Origin: Bacteroidales bacterium | Lineage (GTDB): Bacteria; Bacteroidota; Bacteroidia; Bacteroidales; P3 | Assembly (NCBI GenBank): GCA_024400495.1 | Contig: JAKSMR010000007.1 | Span: forward strand, 1 to 64,000 | Length of the DNA stretch: 64,000 nt | Direction of reading: 5' to 3' | Part shown: in pieces, positions 32,839 through 40,619 of the stretch | Numbering within the stretch: position 1 is the first letter of the stretch | Layout: each line of letters opens with the position of its first letter | Translations under genes and position numbers: made by a program | Notes under the pieces: generated by a model | Seen by the model: the letters and a program-made list of their open reading frames with translations, nothing else | What the model was told of the DNA's origin: nothing | Database searches by the model: none

Positions 32839-33046
32839 GTTCATTACACCTCCCCCTTCTCCCTATCGCTCTGGGCAAATCCCACAATCCCAACAGCCAG
32901 CATACCATCAAGCACGCGAATATATAGCGAAAGCGTTACGAATTTCTTCCCGATCGGGAGGCTGACGCGATGTTAATGCGAAGCTGACCCTTCAGGAACA
33001 AAACCCATAGCCTCTATCTTCAGCCAAACCTAAGGCAGAATAAAGA
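32839..33046. other. Intergenic, nothing recognised
   Basis: This lies between the rpsT terminator and the terminator of the convergent ABC operon. No gene, repeat or RNA structure stands out. Confidence 0.5.
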
Positions 33047-33074
33047 AATGCCCCAGAGCATCTTCCGGGGCATT
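33047..33074 (-). terminator. Terminator of the SPFH-ABC operon
   Basis: AATGCCCC (33047-33054) pairs with GGGGCATT (33067-33074), followed on the minus strand by TCTTT. It lies 29 bases beyond the permease stop. Confidence 0.7.
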
Positions 33075-33102
33075 GGGAAATATAGTGATGTTTAGAAAAG
33101 TG

Positions 33103-34269
33103 CTATTTTGAGAACATAATCTTCTCGGAGTCGAACATCTTCTCCAACACCCATACAGCTACAAGGGTGTATATCAGATCGCTGAGCACGGTGACCACCA
33201 CAGGGACCACAGTTGCGCTACGAGCGAAGATGGCACTCATACACTGCACACTATTGTAGAAGGGGAGAAGATAAGCATACCAAGCTTCGGGTACTCCGCC
33301 TCCCAACAAAGGAGAGATGCCGATACCCATGATCACTAGCATGAAGGGGGTGATGAGGGTTCCCGACGATTTGACGTCTTTGGCATAAGCCGAGAGAATA
33401 GACACGCAGGAGATCATCATCAGCACCGTTCCAAGGATGACAACAAGGATCGAGACGATATCGCCAGCAGAGTAGATGTTCATATCCATCTCAGCCGAGT
33501 CCATCTGCATCATCTTAGGCAGCGAAAGCATAATGCCCAGGAAACTGGAGCAGCCGCTCAGCAGCGTGAAAAGCGAAAGAGCAAGTATCTTGCCAAAAGC
33601 CAACTCTTTGCGCTTCAGGGGAGTGACCAACAGAGTGGCAATGGTTCCACGCTCTTTCTCTCCAGCGATGGAGGTAGGAGCGACAGCCATACAGGCCGAG
33701 AAGAGCATCATGAGAATAAGCATAGGGATGAGCTTGGAGAGAACATCGGCCAGCTCGTCGTCCTTATCCTCCTCAACAACGAGATCACAGCATTCGTTAA
33801 CATCTGCGTTGATGTCGAAGATGTTGCATTGTTCATCTTCCCAGGCTTCGATGCGATACGAGATATCATTGAAGGCGGCAAGGGAGGCAGGGTTGGCAGA
33901 GTTGTAGAAGATGCGGATGTTGGGCGTTTCTGCTGTCTCTTCTGCCGGAAAAACCACATAGACGATGTTCTGCTCTTTGTCGCGGACCTGAGCAAAGACA
34001 GAGGCTGTGTCGAAACGTCCAAGCTGGATATCGAGAGAATCGAAAGCAGGAGAAATTTCTTCGGGCATATTCTCCACCATCACAGCAACAGGCTGCTGCG
34101 ACTGCTCCATACGGGAGTCAAGATCGCTCTTGATACCTTTTCCCATAAGGGAATAGACAAGGAAGATGAGCAGACCGGGCATGATGACTGCCGTGAAGAG
34201 CAGAGTCTTATCGCCAAAGAATCGGGCGCATTCTTTGCGGAAAATGGTCAGGATATTGTTGTGTCTCAT
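33103..34269 (-). CDS. ABC-2 type transporter permease, NatB-like
   Basis: The 388-residue membrane subunit of an ABC exporter. One membrane helix at about 24-44 is followed by a large extracytoplasmic domain (about 45-185) and five more membrane segments (LIPMLILMMLFSACMAVAP, ILALSLFTLLSGCSSFLGIM and on). SIAGEKERGTIATLLVTPLK is the typical ABC-2/NatB cytoplasmic signature. Its start overlaps the stop of the ATPase gene by 4 bases, so the two subunits are translationally coupled. Substrate unknown; NatAB exports sodium, and other members confer resistance to membrane-active compounds. Confidence 0.88.
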   Translation of the reverse strand: MRHNNILTIFRKECARFFGDKTLLFTAVIMPGLLIFLVYSLMGKGIKSDLDSRMEQSQQPVAVMVENMPEEISPAFDSLDIQLGRFDTASVFAQVRDKEQNIVYVVFPAEETAETPNIRIFYNSANPASLAAFNDISYRIEAWEDEQCNIFDINADVNECCDLVVEEDKDDELADVLSKLIPMLILMMLFSACMAVAPTSIAGEKERGTIATLLVTPLKRKELAFGKILALSLFTLLSGCSSFLGIMLSLPKMMQMDSAEMDMNIYSAGDIVSILVVILGTVLMMISCVSILSAYAKDVKSSGTLITPFMLVIMGIGISPLLGGGVPEAWYAYLLPFYNSVQCMSAIFARSATVVPVVVTVLSDLIYTLVAVWVLEKMFDSEKIMFSK

Positions 34270-35042
34270 TCTGCACCTCCTTTCTGAGTTTTATAGATTT
34301 CAAAGAAACGGTCTTCGAGAGTAGCTCCGGCACAGATATTGTCGAGTGTGTCGCAATGGGTGAGTTTGCCGTCGATGATGATACCGACTCTGTCGCAAAG
34401 GCGCTCTACAAGACTGAAGATATGAGTGGAGAGGACGATTGTTTTCCCTTGGCCACGCAGTTCTTGCAGAAAATCGGTAACAGTACGTGCAGTAAGCACA
34501 TCAAGTCCATTCGTGGGTTCATCAAAGATAATGATGTCAGGATCGTGCACCAACGATACCACTAGCGAGGTCTTCTGCTTCATACCCGTGGAGAGATTGG
34601 CTACCTTCACTTCGGCGAATCTGTCGATACCGAAACGCTCGAAAAGCGCTTTCTTGCGAGCCTGTATAGTGCCAGGCTCCACACCATGGAGCTTTGAGAA
34701 GAAGTCGAAAAGATAGTTGGGGGTGAAAAAATCCTCCAGCTTCAGCTCGCTGGTAAGGAATCCTATCTTTGCACGTACCTCTTCGGGTTCCTTGGTGATA
34801 CTTGCACCATCGACAACGGCATCTCCCTGATCAGGTTTGATAAGGGTTGCTAGCATACGTAGCGTGGTAGTTTTTCCGGCACCATTAGGGCCGAGAAGGC
34901 CGAAGATTTCGCCTCGGTTGGCTGTAAACGAGATGTTGTCTACCGCAACTTTTCGGGATGAGGTTGTGCCTTCTATTTTCTGTTGTTTGCGTGAGAGCTT
35001 GAAAGTTTTAGAAAGCCCTTCGACATGCAATATTTCAGACAT
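34266..35042 (-). CDS. ABC transporter ATP-binding protein, NatA-like
   Basis: The 258-residue ATPase has Walker A GPNGAGKT (51-58), signature LSTGMKQ (150-156), Walker B with D174 and E175 (IIFDEP), D-loop GLD and H-loop His207 (STHIFS). A Ser/Thr-rich insertion near 20-30 (RKQQKIEGTTSS) is unusual. It energises the adjacent permease and lies 40 bases after the YhfC-type gene in the same operon. Confidence 0.92.
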   Translation of the reverse strand: MSEILHVEGLSKTFKLSRKQQKIEGTTSSRKVAVDNISFTANRGEIFGLLGPNGAGKTTTLRMLATLIKPDQGDAVVDGASITKEPEEVRAKIGFLTSELKLEDFFTPNYLFDFFSKLHGVEPGTIQARKKALFERFGIDRFAEVKVANLSTGMKQKTSLVVSLVHDPDIIIFDEPTNGLDVLTARTVTDFLQELRGQGKTIVLSTHIFSLVERLCDRVGIIIDGKLTHCDTLDNICAGATLEDRFFEIYKTQKGGAE

Positions 35043-35082
35043 GAGCGGTTATATTAATGATTTTATATATAATTTCTGAAGG

Positions 35083-35877
35083 TTAGTTATTATTAGGGTT
35101 CATCTGGCATTCCGGTTCGGGTTCAACCTTCATCTTTTTGTATAGCGAGATAGCAAAAAGAGTTGCAGGAATCACACAAAGGGTGATGCAGATCTCGCAG
35201 ACTGCCATAGAGCAGACACCACGCTGGTAGAGGGCTGGCGCAATATCGAAGATCATATGCAGGGCGATAGCAAGGAAGAGATGGATCTTCTTCGAAGAGA
35301 AGAGGGAGTAAGCCACCACGATAGTGAGAGCCACATGAACCATCATTGCCACAATTCGTTCATACACCAACAACGCAGCCATCTCACCACCAAAAGTGGC
35401 GGCACTTTCGAGTATCTGTTCCGGAGCAGACGCCTGCATATCGGGAGAGAAGGAGACGGCAATATAGACCATGATGACAGGCAAGACTACAGACCATACC
35501 TCTATGCCGCCATGACCGATGCCGTAGAAGACCATATTCTCGCGGGTTTTGTTGCGTTTCATCACCTTTCCGATGATGAGATAGCGGCCCAACTCTTCAA
35601 AAAGACCTGCCATCGTGACTCCATAGAGCACATAAGCCCAAGTGTGGCCGTTGATGAACTGCGACACAGGATTGTCGAGGATGATGCAGAACGCATGAGG
35701 TATAACTTCCAACACGCGTGCTGATACGATGAATCCGGCAGCGCCAAGAAGGATCGCCTGCCACGAGACTTTTGCACTTTGGCGATATTTCCAGAACAAG
35801 GCTACGGCCAAAGGAAGCAGGAACAGCAACAAGGCCGCAACTGCCATCCATACGATATTATGCTGGGATGTGATCAT
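35083..35877 (-). CDS. YhfC-family predicted intramembrane metalloprotease
   Basis: The 264-residue protein has about seven to eight membrane segments. Landmark residues match the YhfC/CPBP-like group: GLFEELGRYLI (EE motif), YGIGHGGIEV, HVALTIV and HMIFDIAP, four conserved charged sites inside the membrane that could bind zinc. Related CAAX/CPBP proteases act in peptide maturation or self-immunity to bacteriocins. It sits between a DUF1648-like protein and a NatAB-type exporter, which fits a role in membrane defence. Activity is inferred, not shown. Confidence 0.82.
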   Translation of the reverse strand: MITSQHNIVWMAVAALLLFLLPLAVALFWKYRQSAKVSWQAILLGAAGFIVSARVLEVIPHAFCIILDNPVSQFINGHTWAYVLYGVTMAGLFEELGRYLIIGKVMKRNKTRENMVFYGIGHGGIEVWSVVLPVIMVYIAVSFSPDMQASAPEQILESAATFGGEMAALLVYERIVAMMVHVALTIVVAYSLFSSKKIHLFLAIALHMIFDIAPALYQRGVCSMAVCEICITLCVIPATLFAISLYKKMKVEPEPECQMNPNNN

Positions 35878-35928
35878 AGGTTTGCTTTGGGGAGACTTCT
35901 TTATAACTAAATATTGTCGGAACTGCTG

Positions 35929-36414
35929 CTATTCTCTTTCTCTTTTGGTGACACAAATAGCGAAGACAAAGCTGCCCACAGCGACGAGAGCCGCAAGGGT
36001 ACTGAGGAGGATCTGCATCAACATTCTCAACGAAGGGAAGATGATGGAGCAGGAGACGAAGATGAACAGCAACGAAATGACAAAGGTCATCAGGCTATAG
36101 AGGATTTCCAGAGCGTTGGGGCTGAGAACGTCTTGGGCATTGACCACTTTCCTGTTCCACAATTTGACACGGAAGATGTTTGACCGCATGGCTGGGATTC
36201 TGGATGAGATTGCCACCAAAGCACATATTACCACATTCACAACCCAGCTAATCCAGACTGTCCAACGAGGCATCAGCTGGATGGCTTCACCTTTGTGGAA
36301 TTTAGTGGGAACTTCGGCAGGGAGACCGCTATAGCTCACAGCTACGATGATGGCGTGGACAACCAACACCACAACGGCAGGAAGATAGAGGAGGATTTTA
36401 TTGCTATTCTTCAT
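35929..36414 (-). CDS. DUF1648-like membrane protein
   Basis: The 161-residue protein (from MKNSNKILL) has four predicted membrane helices. After the first, SGLPAEVPTKFHKGEAIQLM is the short extracytoplasmic segment typical of DUF1648, also found at the N-terminus of SdpI immunity proteins. The C-terminal SdpI half is not recognisable. An alternative start 8 codons upstream (36438) adds MSTKLKTN. The gene lies 51 bases from its downstream YhfC neighbour and 76 from the upstream regulator. Confidence 0.7.
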   Translation of the reverse strand: MKNSNKILLYLPAVVVLVVHAIIVAVSYSGLPAEVPTKFHKGEAIQLMPRWTVWISWVVNVVICALVAISSRIPAMRSNIFRVKLWNRKVVNAQDVLSPNALEILYSLMTFVISLLFIFVSCSIIFPSLRMLMQILLSTLAALVAVGSFVFAICVTKRERE

Positions 36415-36490
36415 GTTTGTTTTTAGTTTTGTTGACAATTGTCTCGTGCCCGAAAGGAGCAGGCTGATACTACGCCCGAACAGAGCTCAT

Positions 36491-36661
36491 TTATTCCTCC
36501 TTGTCTCCTTTCTTCTTTTTAGGGAACCGCTTGGCTTTCTTCAACGCCTCGGCAAGAAGGAATTCTATCTGTCCGTTGGCACTTCGGTATTCATCGGCAG
36601 CCCACTTCTCTATGGCGGCATAGAGTTCTTCGTCGACGCGTAATGCAAAGGACTTTTTCAT
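36491..36661 (-). CDS. Small ribbon-helix-helix (Arc-type) protein
   Basis: The 56-residue protein begins MKKSFALRVDEELYAAIEKW, the beta-strand plus first helix of an Arc-like ribbon-helix-helix DNA-binding fold. NGQIEFLLAEALKKAKR is the second helix, followed by a Lys-rich tail. Such proteins often autoregulate small operons. It sits second in the SPFH operon, so it may regulate it, though no palindromic operator is obvious at the 37844 promoter. Confidence 0.78.
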   Translation of the reverse strand: MKKSFALRVDEELYAAIEKWAADEYRSANGQIEFLLAEALKKAKRFPKKKKGDKEE

Positions 36662-36719
36662 TTGTCAGGGGGATTGTTGGATTGTATGTAGAGCCGAAAG
36701 GTCGCGCGAAGAGCGACGA

Positions 36720-36770
36720 AAGTCAGAAGAGCGTTCCTTGTGCCAACAAATCGTTCGACTCTTCTGACTT
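36720..36770 (-). promoter_or_regulatory. Intercistronic hairpin between SPFH and RHH genes
   Basis: AAGTCAGAAGAG (36720-36731) and CTCTTCTGACTT (36759-36770) form a perfect 12-bp inverted repeat with a 27-base loop. On the minus strand there is no long T-run after it, so it may be a partial terminator, an mRNA-processing site, or an operator for the adjacent ribbon-helix-helix protein. Confidence 0.55.
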
Positions 36771-36788
36771 GTAACCTTTACATCTTGA

Positions 36789-37769
36789 TTATCCTTGGTA
36801 GAGTGTACCGGCATTCACTACGGGTGTAGCACTCTCGTCGGCGCAGAGAACTACCATGAGGTTGCTGACCATAGCGGCTTTCTTGTCCTCATCAAGCTCA
36901 ACGATGCCGTCGCTGCTGAGTTTCTTGAGTGCGAGGTCGACCATAGAGACTGCGCCTTCGACGATTTTCTCGCGAGCGGAGATGATAGCGTCGGCCTGCT
37001 GGCGACGGAGCATAACGCTAGCGATCTCGGCGGCATAGGCGAGGTAGTTGATGCGGGCTTCGATAACCTCGATGCCAGCGATAGCAAGACGGGAAGCGAT
37101 CTCGGCCTCAAGACGATGGTTGATTTCGTCGGCGCCGGAACGGAGCGTGATCTCGGTTGAGTTGGGGTCGATATTATCGTAGGCGTAGAGACCGGCAACC
37201 TGACGGAGAGCAGCATCGCCCTGGACATGAACGAACTGATCGTAGCCCTTCAAAGTCTGGGTGTTTTCGCCCTGCTGAGCAGGTTTGGCATCGACATCGA
37301 TTTCGAAGCAAGCTTTATAGGTGTCCTTGATTCTCCACACCAGTACCAGACCGATCATGATGGGATTGCCGGCTTTGTCGTTAACCTTGATAGGAGCCAT
37401 ATCCATATTACGGGCACGGAGCGAGAGGCGTCTTGCAGTATAGAATGGGTTGACCCAGAAGAAACCGTTGTCTTTTATGGTTCCGCTATATTTGCCGAAG
37501 AAGGTGAGCACGCGGCTTTGGTTGGGCTGGTTGACGACCAATCCGATGAGATGGAAGAGCCACACGAGGAAGAACACAACACCCAGGCAGATGGGCAGAG
37601 CAATCCACGCGGTAGGAGACTCTGGGTCGCCGTTGTTCAACATACAATCCATCATGGAGATTTTGATGATGATGAGAACGAACGCAACGAGCATCACGAC
37701 GTTCAGAATGAGATGTAAAAAACCGTTATTTACACCACTCATTTGTTTGTTAAATTCCTTTGTTTCCAT
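36789..37769 (-). CDS. SPFH/Band 7 (flotillin-like) membrane protein
   Basis: The 326-residue protein has two N-terminal membrane segments (about 17-37 and 54-78, LVAFVLIIIKI and ALPICLGVVFFLVWLFHLIG), then an SPFH domain (about 80-290: NQSRVLTFFGKYSGTIKDNG, NPIMIGLVLVWRIKDTYKAC, IEVIEARINYLAYAAEIASV). RRQQADAIISAREKIVEGAV is the family's helical segment. SPFH proteins scaffold membrane microdomains and protease regulation. It is the first gene after a clear promoter, leading an operon with an RHH regulator, DUF1648-like protein, YhfC protease and ABC exporter. Confidence 0.92.
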   Translation of the reverse strand: METKEFNKQMSGVNNGFLHLILNVVMLVAFVLIIIKISMMDCMLNNGDPESPTAWIALPICLGVVFFLVWLFHLIGLVVNQPNQSRVLTFFGKYSGTIKDNGFFWVNPFYTARRLSLRARNMDMAPIKVNDKAGNPIMIGLVLVWRIKDTYKACFEIDVDAKPAQQGENTQTLKGYDQFVHVQGDAALRQVAGLYAYDNIDPNSTEITLRSGADEINHRLEAEIASRLAIAGIEVIEARINYLAYAAEIASVMLRRQQADAIISAREKIVEGAVSMVDLALKKLSSDGIVELDEDKKAAMVSNLMVVLCADESATPVVNAGTLYQG

Positions 37770-37816
37770 AGTTTACGTTATTTATTTTGATATTATTTTG
37801 ATATCGTTTTGTAATG

Positions 37817-37847
37817 CAAAGATACGAACATTTCCGAAACTACCAAA
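37817..37847 (-). promoter_or_regulatory. Promoter of the SPFH operon
   Basis: On the minus strand, TTTG (37847-37844), 19 bases, then TATCTTTG (37824-37817). A near-ideal Bacteroidota promoter about 50 bases from the SPFH start. Confidence 0.82.
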
Positions 37848-38130
37848 TTTTTTTCGTATTTTTGCATTTTGAAACGAACCCTGACGAAGGATCGGGAGTA
37901 GAATATGACTTTTTGAGATCAAAAAAAAATGACTTGTCCGAAAAATAATCATAATCTCCACAAACAAATAACAATCACGCATTTACAAACGCCCAAAAGA
38001 ACACACACAGCTTTTTTTTGAAAAAAAATTTGCATCAAGTTCAACTTTTTGGCCCTCTTGTTGCTCATATATATAGAAAAAACCAAAAAAGACACGCAAA
38101 GAATCACCCATCCAACCACCTTGCCCAACA
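37848..38130. other. Divergent intergenic region, AT-rich
   Basis: It holds the upstream side of the SPFH promoter and the leader of the sigma gene. TATTTTTG at about 37858 could be a -7 box for the plus strand but has no spaced TTG. No RNA structure or repeat is evident. Confidence 0.4.
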
Positions 38131-38673
38131 TTGGAAAGAACTGACATATACGAGATGATACAAGGTTGCCGTCGCGGAGAGAAGGAATGGCAACGGGCGC
38201 TATATGAGAAATACAGCCCCGGATACTATACACTCTGTCTGCGCTACACCAGCGACGAGGAGGCTGCCAAGGACATGCTGATGGATGGTTTTGTGGCTAT
38301 CTTCCGATCGATAAACCAATACTCCGGAAGCGGCTCGCTTGAGGCTTGGATGCGACAGATTTTCACACATCTTGCGATCCGCCGGCACTACAAAAGCCTG
38401 CGCGAGAAGAGAGTGATGCGAGAGACGGCTCTGAGCGAGGAGCTGCCAACCGACAATATTGTGGAGGAAAGCATGATCAGAAGGGATTTGCTCTACGTCG
38501 CCCTTCACCAACTGACGGACGAGCAACGGCTGATTGTCAACCTCGTGGCCGTAGAGGAATACACGTTTGCCGAAGTGGCCGAGATGATGCACCTCAACCT
38601 CTCCACCTTGAAGAGCCGCTATTATGTGGCCTGCGAGAGACTGAAGAAGATCTTGGAGGAGATTGACCGGTAA
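38131..38673 (+). CDS. ECF-type RNA polymerase sigma factor
   Basis: A sigma-70 family protein of 180 residues. Region 2: ALYEKYSPGYYTLCLRYTSD, AAKDMLMDGFVAIFRSINQY and WMRQIFTHLAIRRHYKSLRE. Region 4: LHQLTDEQRLIVNLVAVEEY and FAEVAEMMHLNLSTLKSRYY. I use TTG 38131 because it restores the usual few residues before the MIQGCRRGE motif; ATG 38155 is the alternative. The next gene, 43 bases downstream, encodes a single-pass membrane protein, the normal place for an anti-sigma factor. Confidence 0.9.
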   Translation: MERTDIYEMIQGCRRGEKEWQRALYEKYSPGYYTLCLRYTSDEEAAKDMLMDGFVAIFRSINQYSGSGSLEAWMRQIFTHLAIRRHYKSLREKRVMRETALSEELPTDNIVEESMIRRDLLYVALHQLTDEQRLIVNLVAVEEYTFAEVAEMMHLNLSTLKSRYYVACERLKKILEEIDR

Positions 38674-38716
38674 AAAGGAATAATAATGTAATCTGACTCT
38701 TGAAAAGAAGAAAGAA

Positions 38717-39643
38717 ATGGACAATAAAGAACTGGAACAGATGATGCGCAGCACCTTCAAAGGTGCTAAAACCCAGCCCCCAGCAGGGTTGTGGGACGAG
38801 ATTGCCCGCCACGACCTCACGCCCAAAGGGATCTATCGCGAGGGCCGCGAACGCCGACGCCGCCAAATCATAGCCGCCGTGGCATCACTAATAGTGCTCT
38901 CGGGCATCGCAACCTTCTTTATCCTGCGCAACCAGAAGTCGCACGATTCCGGCTTCGTATATGGAGCCATCAAACCGGCGCAAAATGGCGACGACATCGC
39001 CCTTCTGACAAACGACACGCTCACCATTGACTCCGAAGAGACCGTTATCGAACACGAACAGGAAGCTCCTGCCAAAGAGACAGAGAAACGAGAGAAGAAA
39101 GCGACGGAGAAGGCAGAACCCCTCATGGAGGCCGCACAACCACAGCCAACCAAGACAGAACAAACTGCCGAACCCGCCAAGGCCCCCGAACCTTCCCCCA
39201 TCGTAAGACCAGAGGAAAAGGCAAAAGAGAAAACCTCCCCCAAGCCCACTCCAACCACCACCAAACCCGCCTCAACAACGCCTAAACCCGCAGCCGAGAA
39301 GCCCTCAGCCCTCGCCCACTCCGAGTCCAGCCAGAAAGAGCCCGCTCCGGCCCAGCAGCAGCCCCAAGCTCCGCAGAAACCCACCTGGGACGTCCCCAAC
39401 TCCATCACACCCAACGGGGACGGACAGAACGACTATTTCTACATCAGAAATCTTGAGGAATACTCGCCCGTCGCCATGTCCGTCTACACAGCACAAGGCA
39501 AGCGGGTTTATTTCACCTCCGACTACAACAACGATTTTGATGGCGGCGACCTTCCTGCCGGCAACTACTTCGTCGTCCTGCAGATCAAACAAGGCCCTTG
39601 CGCCGGACACGTACGCCGCGGAGTGCTGGTGATCAAACGATAG
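38717..39643 (+). CDS. Single-pass anti-sigma-like protein with T9SS type B C-terminal domain
   Basis: The 308-residue protein has a cytoplasmic N-terminus (1-49) with MDNKELEQMMRSTFKGAKTQ and PPAGLWDEIARHDL, typical of anti-sigma-like proteins paired with Bacteroidota ECF factors. A membrane helix (about 50-70) and a long Pro/Glu/Lys/Thr linker (about 105-225) follow. The C-terminal domain (227-308) starts PNSITPNGDGQNDYFYIRN and ends GHVRRGVLVIKR with DLPAGNYFVVLQI, the gliding-motility/T9SS type B (CHU_C) signature. With no cleavable signal peptide the domain would stay tethered in the periplasm, so it cannot act as an ordinary export signal. It could sense or bind the secretion machinery. 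That role is inference. Confidence 0.82.
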   Translation: MDNKELEQMMRSTFKGAKTQPPAGLWDEIARHDLTPKGIYREGRERRRRQIIAAVASLIVLSGIATFFILRNQKSHDSGFVYGAIKPAQNGDDIALLTNDTLTIDSEETVIEHEQEAPAKETEKREKKATEKAEPLMEAAQPQPTKTEQTAEPAKAPEPSPIVRPEEKAKEKTSPKPTPTTTKPASTTPKPAAEKPSALAHSESSQKEPAPAQQQPQAPQKPTWDVPNSITPNGDGQNDYFYIRNLEEYSPVAMSVYTAQGKRVYFTSDYNNDFDGGDLPAGNYFVVLQIKQGPCAGHVRRGVLVIKR

Positions 39644-39660
39644 AATACCGCCTCTACCCC

Positions 39661-39770
39661 CTACTAGCGCCCCAGCAGCCTCGGTGCAGCGCCCAGGTTA
39701 AAGGGACTTTATAGGGACTTTAAAGGGACCTTAAAGGGACTTTCGCCCACCCGAAGTCCCTTTAAGTGCG
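39661..39770. repeat. Intergenic array 4, exact 11-bp period, 10 units
   Basis: Ten 11-mers fit exactly: ctactagcgcc, ccagcagcctc, ggtgcagcgcc, caggttaaagg, gactttatagg, gactttaaagg, gaccttaaagg, gactttcgccc, acccgaagtcc, ctttaagtgcg. The first three resemble leader units of arrays 1 and 3. The end folds: CTTAAAGGGACTT (39730-39742) pairs perfectly with AAGTCCCTTTAAG (39754-39766), 13 bp, a possible terminator-like hairpin after the anti-sigma gene although no T-run follows. Confidence 0.85.
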
Positions 39771-39819
39771 TCTTTACCCATGCTTTGATACCTTTTTTTT
39801 GCGCGAAAAGCACTTTTTG

Positions 39820-39850
39820 TTGTTTTTTTCAACAAAAATATGTATCTTTG
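39820..39850 (+). promoter_or_regulatory. Promoter of the OMP gene
   Basis: TTG (39820-39822), 20 bases, then TATCTTTG (39843-39850), an exact Bacteroidota promoter about 55 bases before ATG 39905. Confidence 0.78.
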
Positions 39851-39904
39851 CATTTGCAAAAAGTGGACTTATTATTATTGAAACAAAAATATAAAACGTA
39901 CAAT

Positions 39905-40483
39905 ATGAACAGAATAAAATACCTCCTTCTGGCAATCGCCATACTGGCATCGTGCTCGGTCAAGGCCCAATTCATGCAGGACAAAGGCAAATATGAGTAT
40001 ATGTTCAAGGCCGAATTAGGCTACATGCCATTCATTTCGAACTTCACCAACAACAAAGGCGAGAACGGCTACTATATCGAAAACCAACAGCACATCGCCA
40101 ACGTGAACATCATCAACGGATTAAATATCAGCCAGGACTTCTTCGTCGGTCTCAACCTGGGCTACGGCTACGTGGCCGAGATAGCCGACATGGCCAACGG
40201 GAAGCACAACATCATGGTAGGCATCGACGCCGACTTCCGTCCTATCAACGAGGAGTTCGCCCCCATCGTCTACGGCAAGCTAGGCGCCAGCTACCTGCTC
40301 AGCAGCGGAGCCAACGGAAACACGTTGACCCCCTATTTCGAGATCGGCACCGGCCTCAACTGGTTCTTCAGCTACGCCATGCGCAACATGGAGCACAACT
40401 ACAAGGCCGTCTACCTAACCGTCGGCGCCGCCTACATGCAGCAGAGCCTTTTCATCCCCGTGCGTCTGGGCTATCGTTTCTAA
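39905..40483 (+). CDS. Outer-membrane beta-barrel family protein
   Basis: The 192-residue protein has a signal peptide (YLLLAIAILASCSVKA, then Gln; a Cys inside the h-region could also suggest a lipobox, but the AQ cleavage site fits better). It continues with alternating beta-strands: KAELGYMPFISNF, FVGLNLGYGYVAE, IMVGIDADFRPI, GKLGASYLL, YFEIGTGLNWFFSY, VYLTVGAAYMQQSL and a final FIPVRLGYRF, with C-terminal Phe as in outer-membrane barrels. An 8-stranded OMP is likely; its function is unknown. It follows the sigma/anti-sigma pair but has its own promoter, so it is not clearly part of that unit. Confidence 0.8.
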   Translation: MNRIKYLLLAIAILASCSVKAQFMQDKGKYEYMFKAELGYMPFISNFTNNKGENGYYIENQQHIANVNIINGLNISQDFFVGLNLGYGYVAEIADMANGKHNIMVGIDADFRPINEEFAPIVYGKLGASYLLSSGANGNTLTPYFEIGTGLNWFFSYAMRNMEHNYKAVYLTVGAAYMQQSLFIPVRLGYRF

Positions 40484-40619
40484 AACAAGCAACAGGCTGG
40501 GTACATGAAGGCCTAAAGACAACCTTCCCTCCCGGTTCGATTCCACGACTACCATCGGGACCAGAAACAGCCAGCACCAACCGAAAACGACAATACTACA
40601 CAAAACACAACAACCCATA

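Noticed and set aside
38131..40483. Including the OMP gene in the sigma/anti-sigma operon
   Set aside because: It has its own exact promoter at 39820-39850 and is separated by array 4 with a hairpin.
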